64,000 nt of DNA from Phaffia rhodozyma (GCA_014706385.1 JACGZH010000006.1:930001-994000); one strand, 5' to 3'; shown: positions 1 to 21,712, numbered from the stretch's first letter. Notes: a model not told the origin generated them from the letters alone. A program made the numbers and translations.

Positions 1-3000
1 GAAGGACAGGTCAGAGTCTCTTCAAGGAGAAAACGAAGGATTGTTAACCCAGAAGAAAGAGCTAGGAGGAAAAGTAATGAGCTTACAAGAGGAGAAGGCA
101 GAGTTGGAAGAAAAGATCGGAAATGCGTTGAGAAAGATAGAAGAGGGGGAAAAGAGAGAGCTGAACGCGAAAACCGAGGATGAGGAGGTACGAAAAGAGT
201 TTGAAACCATAAAATCGAAGTAAGTCTATGCTGACTCTGGTCGTGAAGTCTATATATACAATACACTGACGTATATCTACATTTGAATGGTTTATTAGTC
301 TCCAATCCACGGTGTCTGAGAGAGATACATATCAGGCCAAGGTTCAAGAGATTGAGACCGAGCTGTCCAATGTCCAAAAACAGTCTGAACAGACTTCTTC
401 AGAACTCGACTCGCTTCGTGTTTCTCTCGAATCTGAACGGAGCGCTCATAAAACTGCCATCGAGTCACAACAACAAACGTCCGAAAAACTTATTGAGAAG
501 GAACGATCCCGTGCTGATGAATTTGAGGCCAAGGTTGTATCGCTCAAGAAAGTCCGACAGAATTTGGAAACAGAGAAGAACGAGCTGGTTGCTGGACAAC
601 AAGAGGTCCAACTCGCTCTAGAATCCCAACAAAAACAGCGAGAAGACTCGGAAGCGGCCTTAGTTCGGTTGCAGCAGGACCTCGCATCAGAACGGGAGAA
701 GTTTGGTAAAGATAATGCATCGATTCAGAATCTTCTGGACGGAGAACATGTCAAGGTCAAAACCCTCGAGGCGCAATTGGCATCTGTTTCGAGTCTCGGT
801 GAAGAGTCGGCCAACCAACGGGACAATATTCTGAAGGAAAGAGAAGCGATACAAGGCTTGCTGGACGCCGCATTGAACAAAACCAAGGAGATGGAGCTTC
901 GGCTATCGGCTTCGACCAAGCGGGAGAAGGATCTGTCTGATGAACAGAACAAAACCCAAAAATCGCTCGAAGCCGAGATTTCGAGAACCAAAGATCTTCA
1001 GGCTCTACTGATATCAGCTTCTCAACGAGAAGAGAAACTCTCTTCCGAACAAAAGCGGATACAAGCTCTTTTAGACGCGGAAATCACCAAAACAAAAAAT
1101 CTTGGTTCACAGCATTCGGCATTAACAGATACCCATAGAAAAGCATTAGCTGACCACAAGAAGGATCAAAAGGACGCCTTAGACTCGCTCAAGACTGAGC
1201 AAGCCAGAGTGAAGGATCTTCAGGCTCAGCTTTCTTCGGCAACTGAACTTCATGAAGCGACCTCCTCTGATCTACAAAAGGCTCAGAGCCTTCTTGATGC
1301 TTCTCAAAAGAAGGCCGAGCATCTTCAAGCTCAGATCTCTGCCAACGCGGATCGAGAAGAGGAACACATCTCGAAGCATGCCGAGACACGAGATCTTTTG
1401 GATTCAGAAACTCTCAAGACGAGGGACCTCAGTTCACAGCTCTCATCGTCGACGAAGACTAACGAAAAATTGTTGGCTAGCCAAGAGAAGGAGCGAAAGG
1501 AGGCTCAGGATCTCTTGGAAACTGAACGAAAGAAGATTGGAGATCTTCAAACAAAACTCGCTTCTGCCACCGATCTTCAAAAATCGACATTATCCGACCA
1601 GAAGAAGGTTCAGAGTCTCCTTGATACTGCTGTGAGGAAGACTAAAGATCTTCAGACTCAGCTTTCATCTTCATCAAAGTCCGAACAGGAGCGTGCTGCT
1701 GAGCAGGAGAGGATTCAGAAGCAGCACGAGGTTGAGAGACAAGAGATTCAGGTTTTGTTGGATGCTGAGAAGGAGAAGAAGGAAGATCTCGAGTCAAAGT
1801 TGACTTCCATTACCCAAGCCCACGAGGAACTTACTTCAGATCGAATCAAGATCCAATCTCGCTTAGACGCTTCTCTAGAGGAAACCAAGGGCTTTCAAAC
1901 CCAAATAGAAGCCTCATCCAAATCCCAAGAAGATCTTGTGTTGAAGCACGAGCAGGTTCGAGCCCACTTGAAGAAGGAGCATAACGAAGCCCAGAATCTT
2001 CTTGAGACTGAGCGAAGGAAAACTTTGGATCTCGAAACCAAACTGTCCATGTCATCCGAAAAGCACGATGCTCTTTCATCCGAACACAGATTGCTCACAT
2101 CCGACCGACAAAAAATCCAGAATCAACTCAACACAGAGAGGCAACATGTTCAGGATCTGGAGGCTCAATTGGCTTCTTCTTCTCAAGCTCATGACGATTT
2201 GTCCTCGGAGAAAACAGTGCTTTCAGCTGAACGCCAATCCGTCCAGGATCAACTCGACGCTGAGCGACAGCGCATCCAGGACCTAGAGGCTCAACTAGCT
2301 GCTTCTTCTCAGGCACATGATGATCTGTCTTCTGAGAAACAAGTGCTTTCAGATGAACGCCAATCCATCCAGGATCTTCTGGACGCAGAACGAGTCAAGG
2401 TTGAGAACCTCGAGGCCAAGCTCTCGCCGTTCGCTCAGCTACAGATTGAACTGGCAGATCAGAAGTCTATAATCGAGGTCGAGCGGGCCAATGTCCAAGC
2501 CCTTGAGACGAAACTTCAGAAGGACTTCTCCTCTGAGCGAGCGCTTCGAGAGACTGCCGAGGCTGAACTTCGGCAAACAACCGAGGAGATCGCCGAACTC
2601 AGAGAGAAATTGGCCAAACTGGACCAATCAACCGAGTGGATGAACTCGATTCAAGATCAGCATGCACTCGATCTGTCTGAGGCTCGAACGCAGATTCGCC
2701 GGTTAGAGACCGCTGTGTATGACGCAGAGTATGCCCAGTCTACATGGGAACGGAAGGCAAAGAAGCTGGAGACCGAACTCGTGAGCATCCAGGGTTCTTT
2801 GACCTCACAATCTCTTTCAAGGCGATCTTCTAGTTCCAATGTTCCCCCCTCTTTAACACCCACTTATGTTGGACCTATTCCAACAATCAACCCATTCGAG
2901 CAGCTTTCTCAGCGTCGACCGGTCGATGCTGATTTGCCTCCTGCTTCCAGACACGCTAGAGCAACTTCGCTTGCTATGCTCAAAGCCAGGATGGAAACAT

Positions 3001-3308
3001 CTAATCCGAATAATACCTCGCTGTCAGGAAGGAACGGAGGATTGCTTTCGCCTGGGATCAATGTGGGGGAAGGCCGAAGTCCTAGATTCTCGAGCTCATC
3101 CCTGCCGCCGTTTACGGAGGAAGGGTCGGAAGGATTCAGAGTGGAAAATAATCTAGCTGGATCGCATGAAGGAGAGAAGACCCCTGTTCTGACTAGCGGA
3201 GCGTCATTTGTCGAATCAGGTTACAAAGAGCCGGTCGTGCATCAATTCTCGGACAAGGATGGAATTTTGTGGTGTAGATGCTGCTCGGGAGATCTCATTG
3301 TTCTCTAG
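1..3308 (+). CDS. Long coiled-coil protein, C-terminal part (5' end outside window)
   Basis: The product is not recognised. The visible coding parts are 2-219 and 299-3308, joined by one intron (GTAAGT donor at 220, acceptor TTAG at 298); the frame is open from the window edge, so the true start lies upstream. About 900 residues are almost pure charged coiled coil rich in Glu, Lys, Gln, Ser and Leu. They form degenerate units of the type LLDAExxKxKDLEAQLSS, with spacings near 35 or 42 residues; the last two units (nt 2145-2400) are nearly identical 42-residue copies, six heptads each. After the coil comes a Ser/Pro-rich linker (from about nt 2820) and a short tail ending in a cluster of hydrophobic and Cys residues (WCRCC). 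Such proteins are usually cytoskeletal, Golgi-tether or spindle-pole scaffolds, but nothing here selects one. The gene is certain; its role is unknown. Confidence 0.85.
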
Positions 3309-3684
3309 ACATAAGGGGGAAGTGGGCTGGTTCCATTTTAGGCGGTTTCTTGGTATATCATTTTAGTCTTCTTTCTCTTCCCGGTTTCCTTCTGTAAATA
3401 TCATATGTATATTGCTCCTTCTTTCTTCTGTTCGCTGTGCAAAATGAATTCAAGAAAATTGAGCACCATCCGAGCATCGGTTCAAGATCCTAAGAGGGAG
3501 GATATCAGAAAACTACTAGAAACGCCATTAGAGGACTATCGAAAAATTCAAGAAGAGACTAATATATATATAAAAAGAGATAACATGACGTCTGCCGTAT
3601 CTGCCCGTGAATCCATCTTCATCTCTCTCTCTACTCCCTTCATTCTTTGTCGATCGTATCTCAAAGCTAGACACCCAACTTTTT
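3309..3684. other. Intergenic: 3' end of coiled-coil gene and promoter of PFK-2/FBPase-2 gene
   Basis: This 376-bp spacer between two genes on the same strand has pyrimidine-rich runs (3360-3430, 3620-3650) and no convincing coding sequence. In-frame extension upstream of the PFK-2 ATG at 3685 exists only from a non-ATG codon. It must hold the terminator of one gene and the promoter of the next. Confidence 0.6.
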
Positions 3685-6959
<3,275 letters not shown>

Positions 6960-7294
6960 GAGAAGAGAAATCGAAGTAGTCTGACGGTTTAAACAACATG
7001 AATTCATGAACGCTTGTTTCTGTATACTCGTTCATTCTTGTGATTTCTCCATCTTGTTTTTTTTGTTCTTGTCTCTTGTACTCATGACCGATTTTTTCCT
7101 CATGGGCGCCGTTCTCAACCTCGGTTTGTTATAAAAGAGCATGCAGAACTATCTGATATGAATACAATGACATATTATACATAGCAAAGGGAGGAATTAA
7201 GGAGTATCACAAACGATGAAGGAAATGTTGAGACATGTCCAAACACCGTCGAATCTCAAGGAGCGCTACAGGCATTGCTTGTGTACTCTTGTGG
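6960..7294. terminator. Convergent 3' region between PFK-2 and membrane-protein genes
   Basis: This 335-bp spacer lies between two convergent genes and should contain both polyadenylation regions. There is a T-rich stretch at 7045-7075 and no coding signal. Confidence 0.5.
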
Positions 7295-9287
7295 TCAGTC
7301 TGAAATCATCCTTGGCTGTCCATCTGAATGAATTATCCCTACTGTCTGACGTCGATTCCTCGCCTTTGCATCAGCGACGGAACGACTGAACTGATTGATA
7401 ATCTGACTAAGCCCGCTCTATATTCCGATCATCGTCAACGACAGAGGAATATGAAATCGATTAGTGGTCAAGATCGATAGATTATATCAGAGTGAGAGAA
7501 AGAAGAAGACGTAATACAGACCATTTCAACAAAGATATCCAAAATGGGCTCATCTTCTTCGCCGTTTGCGGATCCATCTTCAAGATCTGATGTTGGTGCG
7601 CCGGCGAACCAACCGATAACACCTGCTCGGAACCAGCCCACGTTGTCTGCTCGATGATCGTACAAAATGTGGATGTATGACTTTAGTATGAATGAGATAC
7701 CGTATAGATAGAGGGATACCTAATAACAAAGACAAGAGAATGCAACAGACCTCTGTATCTAATCAGTTCTGAACGAAGATCTTCCATTCCACCTCTCAGT
7801 TGTTGTAATTTCCCTATGCTTTCCTTCGTCAATTTAAGATCATTCTTGATCACGTCCCTTCTAAACTGCTTGAAAGATCCATCTCCTTCATTGGATTTAC
7901 CCAGAGCCAAGGCTCGTGCTGTTGCTACCGCTCCTGCCCAGACCGGTTCGCTGGCTTTCTCTGCGGAAAGGGCGAGCTCTTCTGTGAGGAATCGATCTTG
8001 AAGTTTTCCTCCCAGTCGGGACGCCCTATCCGCTTGAGGAAGGGTCGACTCGATAGAAGCTTGGAGTGATGAGAGTGATCGAATCAGATTGTTCAGTAAC
8101 GCCGTCAGACGGGTTTGAAGGATCATTTGAGATTTGGCGGATATCGGAACAGGGTCGATCGAGTAGGATTCTGAAGGGGTCGATGGTGGTGGTGGAGCAA
8201 GTGATTGTAAATGGGCTTCGATGCGAGCGAATTCATGCGCAATCCAACTGAACGCGTTTATCCCTTGGGAATTGATCCCACTAAATCGATAGGAAATGTA
8301 GATACAGCAAGATCGTCAGCCTTTCTGTATCATACGTGCAGGAGAAGAATTCACAAGCAAGAGGATAAGAGAAACCACAAACATCAGTCCATCCTTCAGA
8401 TCCCTTGTGAGATCTCCTAAATCCTCCAGTTCTGCCGCGAGCATCTCTCGATCCTCCAAATGGGTTCCCCTCCTGACCGTCATCGCCAACTCCCAAATCT
8501 CTGTCTGATGAAGTCCCAAGCTATTAACATCGCTCAGGTCAATCACGCTTTGGAAGATATCACTCGCTGTGCCAGCCTGTTGACGAAGCTGCTGAGCGAC
8601 TTTTCCTACAGTAGCTTGCCTGGAAGGAAAGAGGTGGGATGTTCCACATCCAAGACCAATGAATCTGCAATAGGTTGCTGTGGCGGTCGAGTATAGCGCT
8701 ACTGGGATCTGTGGAAGATTGGCAAATGAGTCCAATGAGCCCGAGAAATAGTGGACGACTTCAAAGGGCACCACATGTATGCAAAGAGACAGAATTATCA
8801 AAGATCAGTATTTATCTATTTTGAAAATACAAGAAGAAAAACTAGAACGATACATACAGTTGGATAATTGATGATATCCAGCAATCGATATGAATATCAC
8901 CGGGATAGTGCAGGCAAGACCAAGAAAGAGTGGCAAGAACACCTGGCTCTTGATCAGTCCAATGATGGTGTTAATGATCCAGCCGATGACAGATGTGATC
9001 CACAGTTGCTTGGAGTTCTTCTTCAAGGGCTTTTTAGTCTTAGATGATGGGTGTAGCTGCTTGGGAGGTGGTGGAGGGGGAGAAGTTGGCCTGCCAGAAG
9101 ATATAGAACCTGGAAGACTTCTGGATGGATGCTCAACAGGGGCATGGATCTCTCGTATACTTTGCGCTCCAACCGGGACCGGGACGAGGACTGAAGAATC
9201 TGTTTGATCTATACTTGTTCCAACCTTGGAGGTGCTAGGTGATGCCCCTGGTTGTTTCCCACTCTTCTTGTTCTTCTTCTGGGTCAT
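7295..9287 (-). CDS. Unrecognised membrane protein with helical lumenal/cytosolic domain
   Basis: I do not recognise this protein. Five exons were placed on the minus strand: 9287-8858, 8758-8383, 8280-7751, 7646-7522 and 7402-7295; they total 523 codons (522 aa) with consistent phases. The first 75 residues are a basic, Ser/Pro-rich tail with a run of six prolines. A hydrophobic segment (VFLPLFLGLACTIPVIFIS) at about residues 118-136 should span a membrane. The rest is predicted helical and charged (for example LDSFANLPQIPVALYSTAT, then VRRGTHLEDREMLAAELEDL). A weaker hydrophobic or aromatic stretch (NVGWFRAGVIGWFAGAP) lies near the C terminus and the last residues are basic. A type II or tail-in arrangement in the ER or nuclear envelope is possible, but this is inference. 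It shares a divergent promoter region with the ISWI gene. Confidence 0.75.
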
Positions 9288-10182
9288 CGTTTGAGATTGC
9301 AGAATGTGTTTGGCAGGGACTTCAGACGAGTATGAGATGACGTAAGAGTACCGATTAGGTAAGCAAGAATCTAACCTCGAGCACCCTGTGTCCCAAAACC
9401 TATTCCCTCGACTGCCGGTCTATATGAATATATTCGACATGCCAGCTCCAGAGGATCGTTCTGTCTTATCTGTTCTGATTGTCATCCGTGGATGTTATGC
9501 TGAGCTTTCCTTGAGAATCGTCCACTTGAGACTTTCCTTGACGCGTCCTAGGTCGCGGGCGCTCGAGTTGATTCCACCTTGGGCAGTCAAGCCTGTAGAT
9601 AGATGTATCGATGAAGTCTGGATTCAAAAAACGGTAGTTGTCGTCTTGACAGACTATACACAAGCGGCTTGAAAGACGTCCTCAGGACTGTCTCTTAACC
9701 ATGCGCTGTCTCCAAAAATCATCTCGTTAGCTTTTGTGGTAGATAGATCTTTTGGCGGCGCTGGCGACACGAGAAAACGCGTCGTGACGAACATCGGTGC
9801 GAGCCGGTAGACCCAGATGTACATGTTCCGTGATGTCTAACACTCAATCGATCTCTGATATTCCGATGGCCCTATCCAAAAGACCCATGCTCCCTCGCCG
9901 TATATCTGGCCGGGTGAGTCCTCGCCTCCCAAGGTCGTAGATATACCATCGACTGTAACCAAGGAAGTAACCCTAACAAGAGTTTGCATTTCGACGCGAC
10001 AGGCGCGACTTGGACTACCATTTTCTAGTTCTTCTTCTTTCTCTTCCTTCCTCTCCTCACTTTCATCTTTTTCTTACGCTTCTCTCTTCCTGTTCTTCAC
10101 CGCTCTGTCCTTTACTAGAGCTTCTCATTTAGAACAACCATCCCTTTCTTAATAAAGGCAGAGATAGCCTTAAAGGATAACC
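9288..10182. promoter_or_regulatory. Divergent promoter region, membrane-protein gene / ISWI gene
   Basis: This 895-bp spacer lies between two genes transcribed away from each other. A strong pyrimidine tract at about 10015-10115 on the plus strand sits just upstream of the ISWI ATG, as is common in fungal 5' UTRs. Overlapping open frames near 9388-9672 on both strands lack ATG context or any family signature and are not called. Confidence 0.6.
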
Positions 10183-16137
<5,955 letters not shown>

Positions 16138-16576
16138 CCGATATGTTCTTCATCTTTTCTGTCGTTCTCATTCTTTCCTCTTATATCATCTTCACTCTGT
16201 CGGCATTACTATCTTGTATCTATCCTTTCTTTTCCCTTTCTATCTTTCTTCTCTTCTCCTTCGTCTTGTTATACATGATGTTTTTAATGTCATATCGCCT
16301 TGCTTAGTCATCATGTTATCGCTCATAACCGAAGATAGACACATTCGCTTCTGTTCTCAGCCGTCACCTTCAGTACCTTGCAAACTATCCTGCAGGCATC
16401 TCTCCTTGCTCTGTCTTCTCCACCCGAGACACATTGGCTGTTATTTCATTCATACCATATACCTCATCCTAATCACGTTGATCCCGCTCAGTTTGATTGT
16501 TTGTCGTCGGCTGGCTAGCAACCGTTCCGACGTAGTTCTGTCCAGGCTATACACCACCGTTGGACCATTACCCAGG
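16138..16576. other. Intergenic between ISWI and GDPD genes
   Basis: This 439-bp spacer holds the 3' end of the ISWI gene and the promoter of the GDPD gene. It is pyrimidine-rich at 16150-16270. An open frame continues through it into the GDPD first exon but has no ATG before 16577 that extends the conserved domain, so it is read as 5' UTR. Confidence 0.5.
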
Positions 16577-18609
16577 ATGATGAGTGAGAGCTACTACCCA
16601 GAGACATGGGGCCACCGAGGGTGAGTCGAGATCTGCATAGCGGCTTCTTTTTGCCTTTAGTTTCTTTCTCTCCTTGGGAGATGTTTCTATTGTTCGGATG
16701 TTGAAGGTTGGTTTACGTTTGATCTGGTTGGAATGAATGTTGTGTAGAGCGTCTGCCGAATTTCGTACGTCACCCTCGGTCATTCAGGAAGATAGCCCTG
16801 AGTGGCTTTTCTTTCCATTTCGATACTCTTTGAAGAGGCCAAGAACGAGGTTATCCGCTAATATGGTGAATCTATGTCTTCACACAATAAAGCGGAAAAT
16901 ACGCTCGCTTCATTCGAGGCTGCTATCAGAGAAGGAGCTGATGCTATCGAGAGTGGTTTGTTCTTTTTTCTTTCTTGATCTTCCTCTATATCTGCTCGAT
17001 GATTGACAGTGTGTGAGAACCGTGTCTCAATATAGATGTTCATCTGTCAAAGGACGGATATGTGCTCATGTTTCATGATGCAAAGTTGGACAGAACAACC
17101 ACGGGGAAAGGGTTAATCGGAGAACAGAACTGGCAAGGTGTTGATGGAATGAAGCATGCCCGGACGAAGAAGGAACCGATCCAGCCTATTCCTTTGTTTG
17201 ATGAGATCATCGAGCTCTTGATGAAGGTGAGAACAGTGTATCCTAATTGGGTCTGGATTCGAAAAGATATTGGAGCTAACAGAAATAGCTCATCTTGGGT
17301 TTAGCCGGAGAACCAGCATGTAAAATTCAACGTACGTTTCAGTGGGTTTCACTCTTGATGGGGTGAAAGAGACAGAAGCTTGATCTATCGGAAAAGGCTG
17401 GTTGGTTCGGATTCAGATCGACATCAAAGTCCACTCAGATCCGGTCAAGGTATTTCCTGCAATCTCCAAGATTATCTCGCAACACCCAACAATCTATCCA
17501 CGATTGATCCTTGGAATTTGGCATCCGTCTTTTATTCTTCCATCCTGGCAATACTTGCCTGCTGAGCTCAAACGAATGCATATCGGTGCTTCTGTCGGAA
17601 TAGCCCGAGAATGGTTTTGGGACTATGTCGATGGGTTCAGTATGATGTTTGATTGTCTAGTTGACGCGTCCGGTCGAAGGTTTAGAGAGGACGCGCTGAA
17701 AGCGGGTAAAGAATTGGGAGTTTGGTATGTTATCTGGAACTTTTACTGTTGTTATATCCCAAGCCTTGTTCGGGATCTTACAAAGTAATCGTATTTACTT
17801 GGGTTTTGGTCTACTTTATTCCTTTGTAACGAGTAGGACTGTCAACAATCCTCGAGAGATGATCATGGCTGCTGAATGTAGGTCACCTGGGCAGAGAGAG
17901 AACAGAGGAAAGGCGACTGGCTTATTTTCTTAAACTGGGAATGGGTTTTAACGTTAACAACAACAAACTAGGGGGGATCACGTCGATTATCACCGATGTC
18001 CCGTTAACATCGCTAGCTCTGAAAGCTCAATGCAAATCTCGGGACGACCGCGCCAGAATCCTACGCGAACTAGGGACGAGTGTTTATCTCTTTCCATGGA
18101 GCGATAAAAAATACTGGTGGTGGTTCTACGTGTGTCTATTTCCTCGCTTGTTTCATCTCTCTTCGCTCTTTTTCTTATTCGAGGCGGCTTCGGGTATTTA
18201 AATTCTGATGTAATACGACGGCGGAACCGTGTTTGCTTCTCTCTTTCTTCGGGTAAAACAGAGCGTTCGGTCGAAGCGAGAACTAGATGAACTATTGACG
18301 GATGGAGGCTCGTTCGAAGCTGTTGCCCCGCTTCCTCCTCGAGCACAACTCCCAGCTTACTTGGCAAGCCTTCGTCAGTTGAGCCAGCCACCTTCTTCTA
18401 CGAAGCCTGCCCTGCCGCAGAGGATTCAGCTTGTTGATTCGAGTTTAGATACGAGCACGTCAAGCACGGGGTCGAGCTCAACCGGTTCATCATACATCCC
18501 GTCTGGAGGAAGACTGACGATGAACAACTCTGCAGGATCATCTTGCACGTCTGTCTCTTCGTTGGAAGAGCGGACCAAAGAAGGCGTCAAAGCAGACGAG
18601 GGTTTTTGA
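16577..18609 (+). CDS. Glycerophosphodiester phosphodiesterase family protein (Pgc1-like)
   Basis: The GDPD family hydrolyses glycerophosphodiesters; the closest fungal type, Pgc1, removes phosphatidylglycerol at mitochondrial or lipid-droplet membranes. Nine exons were placed: 16577-16620, 16748-16764, 16893-16955, 17036-17226, 17305-17331, 17417-17724, 17837-17877, 17972-18129 and 18262-18609, giving 399 codons (398 aa). The signature starts almost at the N terminus: WGHRGASAEFPENTLASFEA, then ADAIESDVHLSKDG and LMFHDAKLDRTTTG, so the catalytic His pair and metal-binding Glu/Asp are present. The C-terminal barrel strand GITSIITDVP is also seen. A hydrophobic-aromatic patch (KYWWWFY, near residue 280) could touch a membrane, and the last 100 residues are Ser-rich and disordered. 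Exons of 17 and 27 nt are unusually small. The specific substrate is inferred from resemblance only. Confidence 0.9.
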
Positions 18610-19649
18610 GACAGGGTAGCATGATCAACACACGATTTGATACACATAGATTCTCTTTCCTATTCTTTTCCATTCCATTTTTCTCTATTCTTTCTTACCT
18701 TTTTTCTTTCTTTTTTTGATACGTTTACCTCCCATCATCTTATAGAGTTGCGGGATACGGGATGATATTAGGAATATGATTATTGAACCGTAGAGTATAA
18801 GATCTTCAGTTATATGTGGATTAAGGGACTGGTGATGACGTGTGGACACGGTCGGATTTAGAAGTCTCTACCCATGTGCTCTCCGGTGCAGGCACTCGGG
18901 GACGGATTCCAGAGATTACGGTCTTTTTGTATCGATGTGATATGTTGTTGTTATTTGCCGCATCGCTTGCCGAGACCTGGCGCGTAGTGCCTCTTCTTGA
19001 ATTTCATCCGATGGGTGAGACATTGACCATCATATGGCATACCCGAATGAATGAATCGCCGCAAAATCGGGTAACTGATCGGCGCTGGTGTGTTCCGCGG
19101 TGTTCGCCTGTGAGGACACATCCGTCTCGCGTCCCGCTGTCCCTCAGCCCTGACGTAGGAAATCTCTTTGACCCGGCCGGTCCGAACTCAGATTTTGTTT
19201 TCCTCGGGGTTAACTTTGTGAGACCTGGCCTTCCCGGGCTTTGTAGCCGGGGTGGAAGAGAATTGGATGCTTAAATCGGATCGACATCAAAAACCCTGAA
19301 TATACTTATCTCGACACTATATCTTTTCTTCTTTTCCTCTTCGGACCACTTTCATTCATTCTTTCTTTCTTTGCGTTCTTTGTCTCGTTTTGTGTTTTAA
19401 TCTTGGTTGTTTGCTTCACCATCCTCCTAGACTTCTCGATCCGTATCAGACGATCAGACTATTCATCTATCCCATAACGTTTTGGTCCGGACACCTGCTT
19501 ATCTCTCTACTTCCTGTTCAAAACTGCACATCTGGTTGTGGTTGTGGATCATCCAGACTCTCTGAAGAAACATCCTTTGTCTATTCCGACAGTCCCCCTA
19601 TCCGCTCGAAAGCCATTTCCTTTCCCCAATCTTCTCAATCTTACAAGCA
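18610..19649. other. 1.0-kb intergenic region
   Basis: Nothing convincing is coded here. There is a T-rich 3' flank at 18660-18720 (likely end of the GDPD transcript) and a C/T-rich run at 19320-19385 in front of the next gene. An open frame at 18840-19274 begins with GTG, has no recognisable motif and is not called. Confidence 0.5.
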
Positions 19650-21120
19650 ATGCTCCTTAGATTCATCCCCCTTGCCTCTGCCTCGGCACCAAACCCTCCC
19701 ACAATCCTCTTCACCCTGCCTCCTCCAAAAGCAGAGCACAACGATCGACCGGCCGACCCGTATGCCTACCACTCCCTTCCCGCCCCTCCGGCCCTGATCT
19801 CGCTCGCCAACACTTGTGCCCAGAATGACTTGCCTTGCTCGACTATCTTATCCGGCGACTCGTCCTCTTGGATCTCTTCCATCGTTGAGGAAGTTACCTT
19901 CCTGCCCTCGGCAGATCCTACCGTTGCCGGAGAGATCCAGGTGCTTCTCATCGATGGTTCCGCTGTCACCATGCCCCTTCACCAGAGCAAGGCCGGTCGA
20001 ATGTTGGATGCTGTCAGAGACCACGTTCTTGAGAGTGCTCGACTCGCTCAACAAGAAAGCTTGTCCCGCCTAAAGAGAGACAACGGCTCATCATCCTTCA
20101 TGTCCCTCCTTGCCCCCCTCATGGCCAGATCGGTCTCAAAGGAGGTCATTATGCCAGTTGCGCCTGTCGTGCGAAAGCTAGCAGAGCCTGTGTGGGCTCA
20201 AACGGTGACGGCCAAGCATCACAGGCGACTCGCCAGGTCCAAACTTGTCGATTGCTACCGAAGATGGGTTCTTACTGGTCTAAAGGAGCTGTGTGTATCT
20301 TTCTCTCCATTTCAATCTTTGCTGTATGCGTACTTATCATCGTTATTTCTTTGCTTCCAGTCTTCCTCCGACGTACCTCCTTTTCACCGCCCATTCAATC
20401 CTCAAAGCCCAACGAGCACTACTAGCCAAGACGGAAAGCGAGATCAGAGTCATCCTGTCGATTGCCGGTCTTCTTCCTCGACCTTCACAATTTTCTCACT
20501 CGTCCGCTCCGATCATGCCGGTGCGTGCGAAGACTCTTCCTATCCACACTCGAGCGGTCTCGGTTCCGGCATGCCCGTCATCGATCTCAGCAGGTAACGA
20601 ATCTGCGTACCCCTCGGCCCACGTCCTGCCTCCCCATCTTGGGCCTACGTACACCCGACATCTATCCAATCTCGAGTTCACCCAGAACGAGGCCAACAAG
20701 CTTCAGAAGCTCATCCGCAAGTTCGACAGAGAGCACAAAAAGGCCGAAGCCGAGAAGAGCCTGCCTCCATCTTCGATCCTTCTCGCTAAGAAGAAGGCTA
20801 GGGGTCCATCGCCTTTGCGAGAATCAGTCGCCGCGTTCGAGCTCTCCTTCAGCCCTGTGTCGATCATGTCAGTGTACGACTCGACCTGTGCTCCTCCGCT
20901 GTCACCAACGAGCTCATTATACGCATCTTCATCGGATGGGGAGGACGAGGTCGAGGAATACCCGTACCCTTCGTTCTCTATGTCTGCACCTGTCGTCGCT
21001 ATCTTTGACGAGGACAATTTTGAGTCTGTCAGTAGTGATATGGTCCGATCCGATCCTCAGAACAAGACTACTCTCGTGGATAGGATCTCATCGATTCAAA
21101 TTCGAGAGTTGAATGTATAG
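19650..21120 (+). CDS. Unrecognised Ser/Pro-rich protein
   Basis: No family is recognised. There are two exons, 19650-20290 and 20361-21120, with donor GTGTGT and acceptor CTTCCAG; they give 467 codons (466 aa). The N-terminal 210 residues look folded, with alternating hydrophobic stretches (SSWISSIVEEVTFLPSADP, then GEIQVLLIDGSAVTMPLHQS) and amphipathic helices. The intron falls inside a helical segment (WVLTGLKEL joined to LPPTYLLFTAHSILKAQRA). The second exon has a short coiled coil (FTQNEANKLQKLIRKFDREH) followed by a basic KKKAR patch and a long acidic, Ser-rich tail. The first ATG is at 19650, after a pyrimidine-rich leader. It is likely a genuine, lineage-restricted fungal gene. Confidence 0.7.
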
Positions 21121-21712
21121 ATTTCGTAAGACCATATCTTCACAAGTAGATCTCCTTTCTTTTTCTCTATTCTTTCACTTTATTAAAAACAAGGGCAATC
21201 TTGATGAATGTCAGGCAGTCCCTTCCCTGATTTTCGTCATCCCTTCCCTCCTTCATGAACTATATTCATTTCACATTTTGTTAACTTTCAACCTCCATTG
21301 TTCCTCGTCACATCATACATTTCTGTTTGTTCCACCCACATGTATCTTCCCGCACTATGCTCTTCTCGTCTGCTCACATTGTTTTCGCTTCGCTCAGCTC
21401 CGTTCTTGTTTTTTTTGCTTGCTACCTTTGCTTTACCTTGTGCTTCTTTACCCATCTTTTGCATGTACCGATAACGAATGAATCATCTCCTCTAATTCCG
21501 TTCACATTTCAGAGTTTAAGAGTACAGTTTCAGACGAAGGAAAAAAAGAACACAACACTTCCTTTTTCCTTCCCAAACGGAGGTACTGATCGAGAGTTGC
21601 TATCAGAGATTGAGATATGTGCTATTTACAGAGACGGATGGAGCGGGCTTGAAGTTTGACATAGCGCTCGGTTGATGATGTTCTCTTCAAGAGTTTGGTC
21701 GATCTAGAGAAC
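21121..21712. other. Intergenic, 3' flank before repeat pair
   Basis: This is the T-rich 3' flank of the preceding gene (21140-21430), with overlapping open frames that are only low-complexity translations. From about 21660 the composition changes towards the repeat that starts near 21713. Confidence 0.4.

Noticed and set aside
9388..9672. Open frames on both strands in the ISWI divergent promoter
   Set aside because: They mirror each other, have no family motif, and do not connect to either neighbouring gene by splice sites.
18840..19274. 144-codon open frame between GDPD and the next gene
   Set aside because: It starts with GTG, has no motif or splice support, and its composition looks like non-coding spacer.
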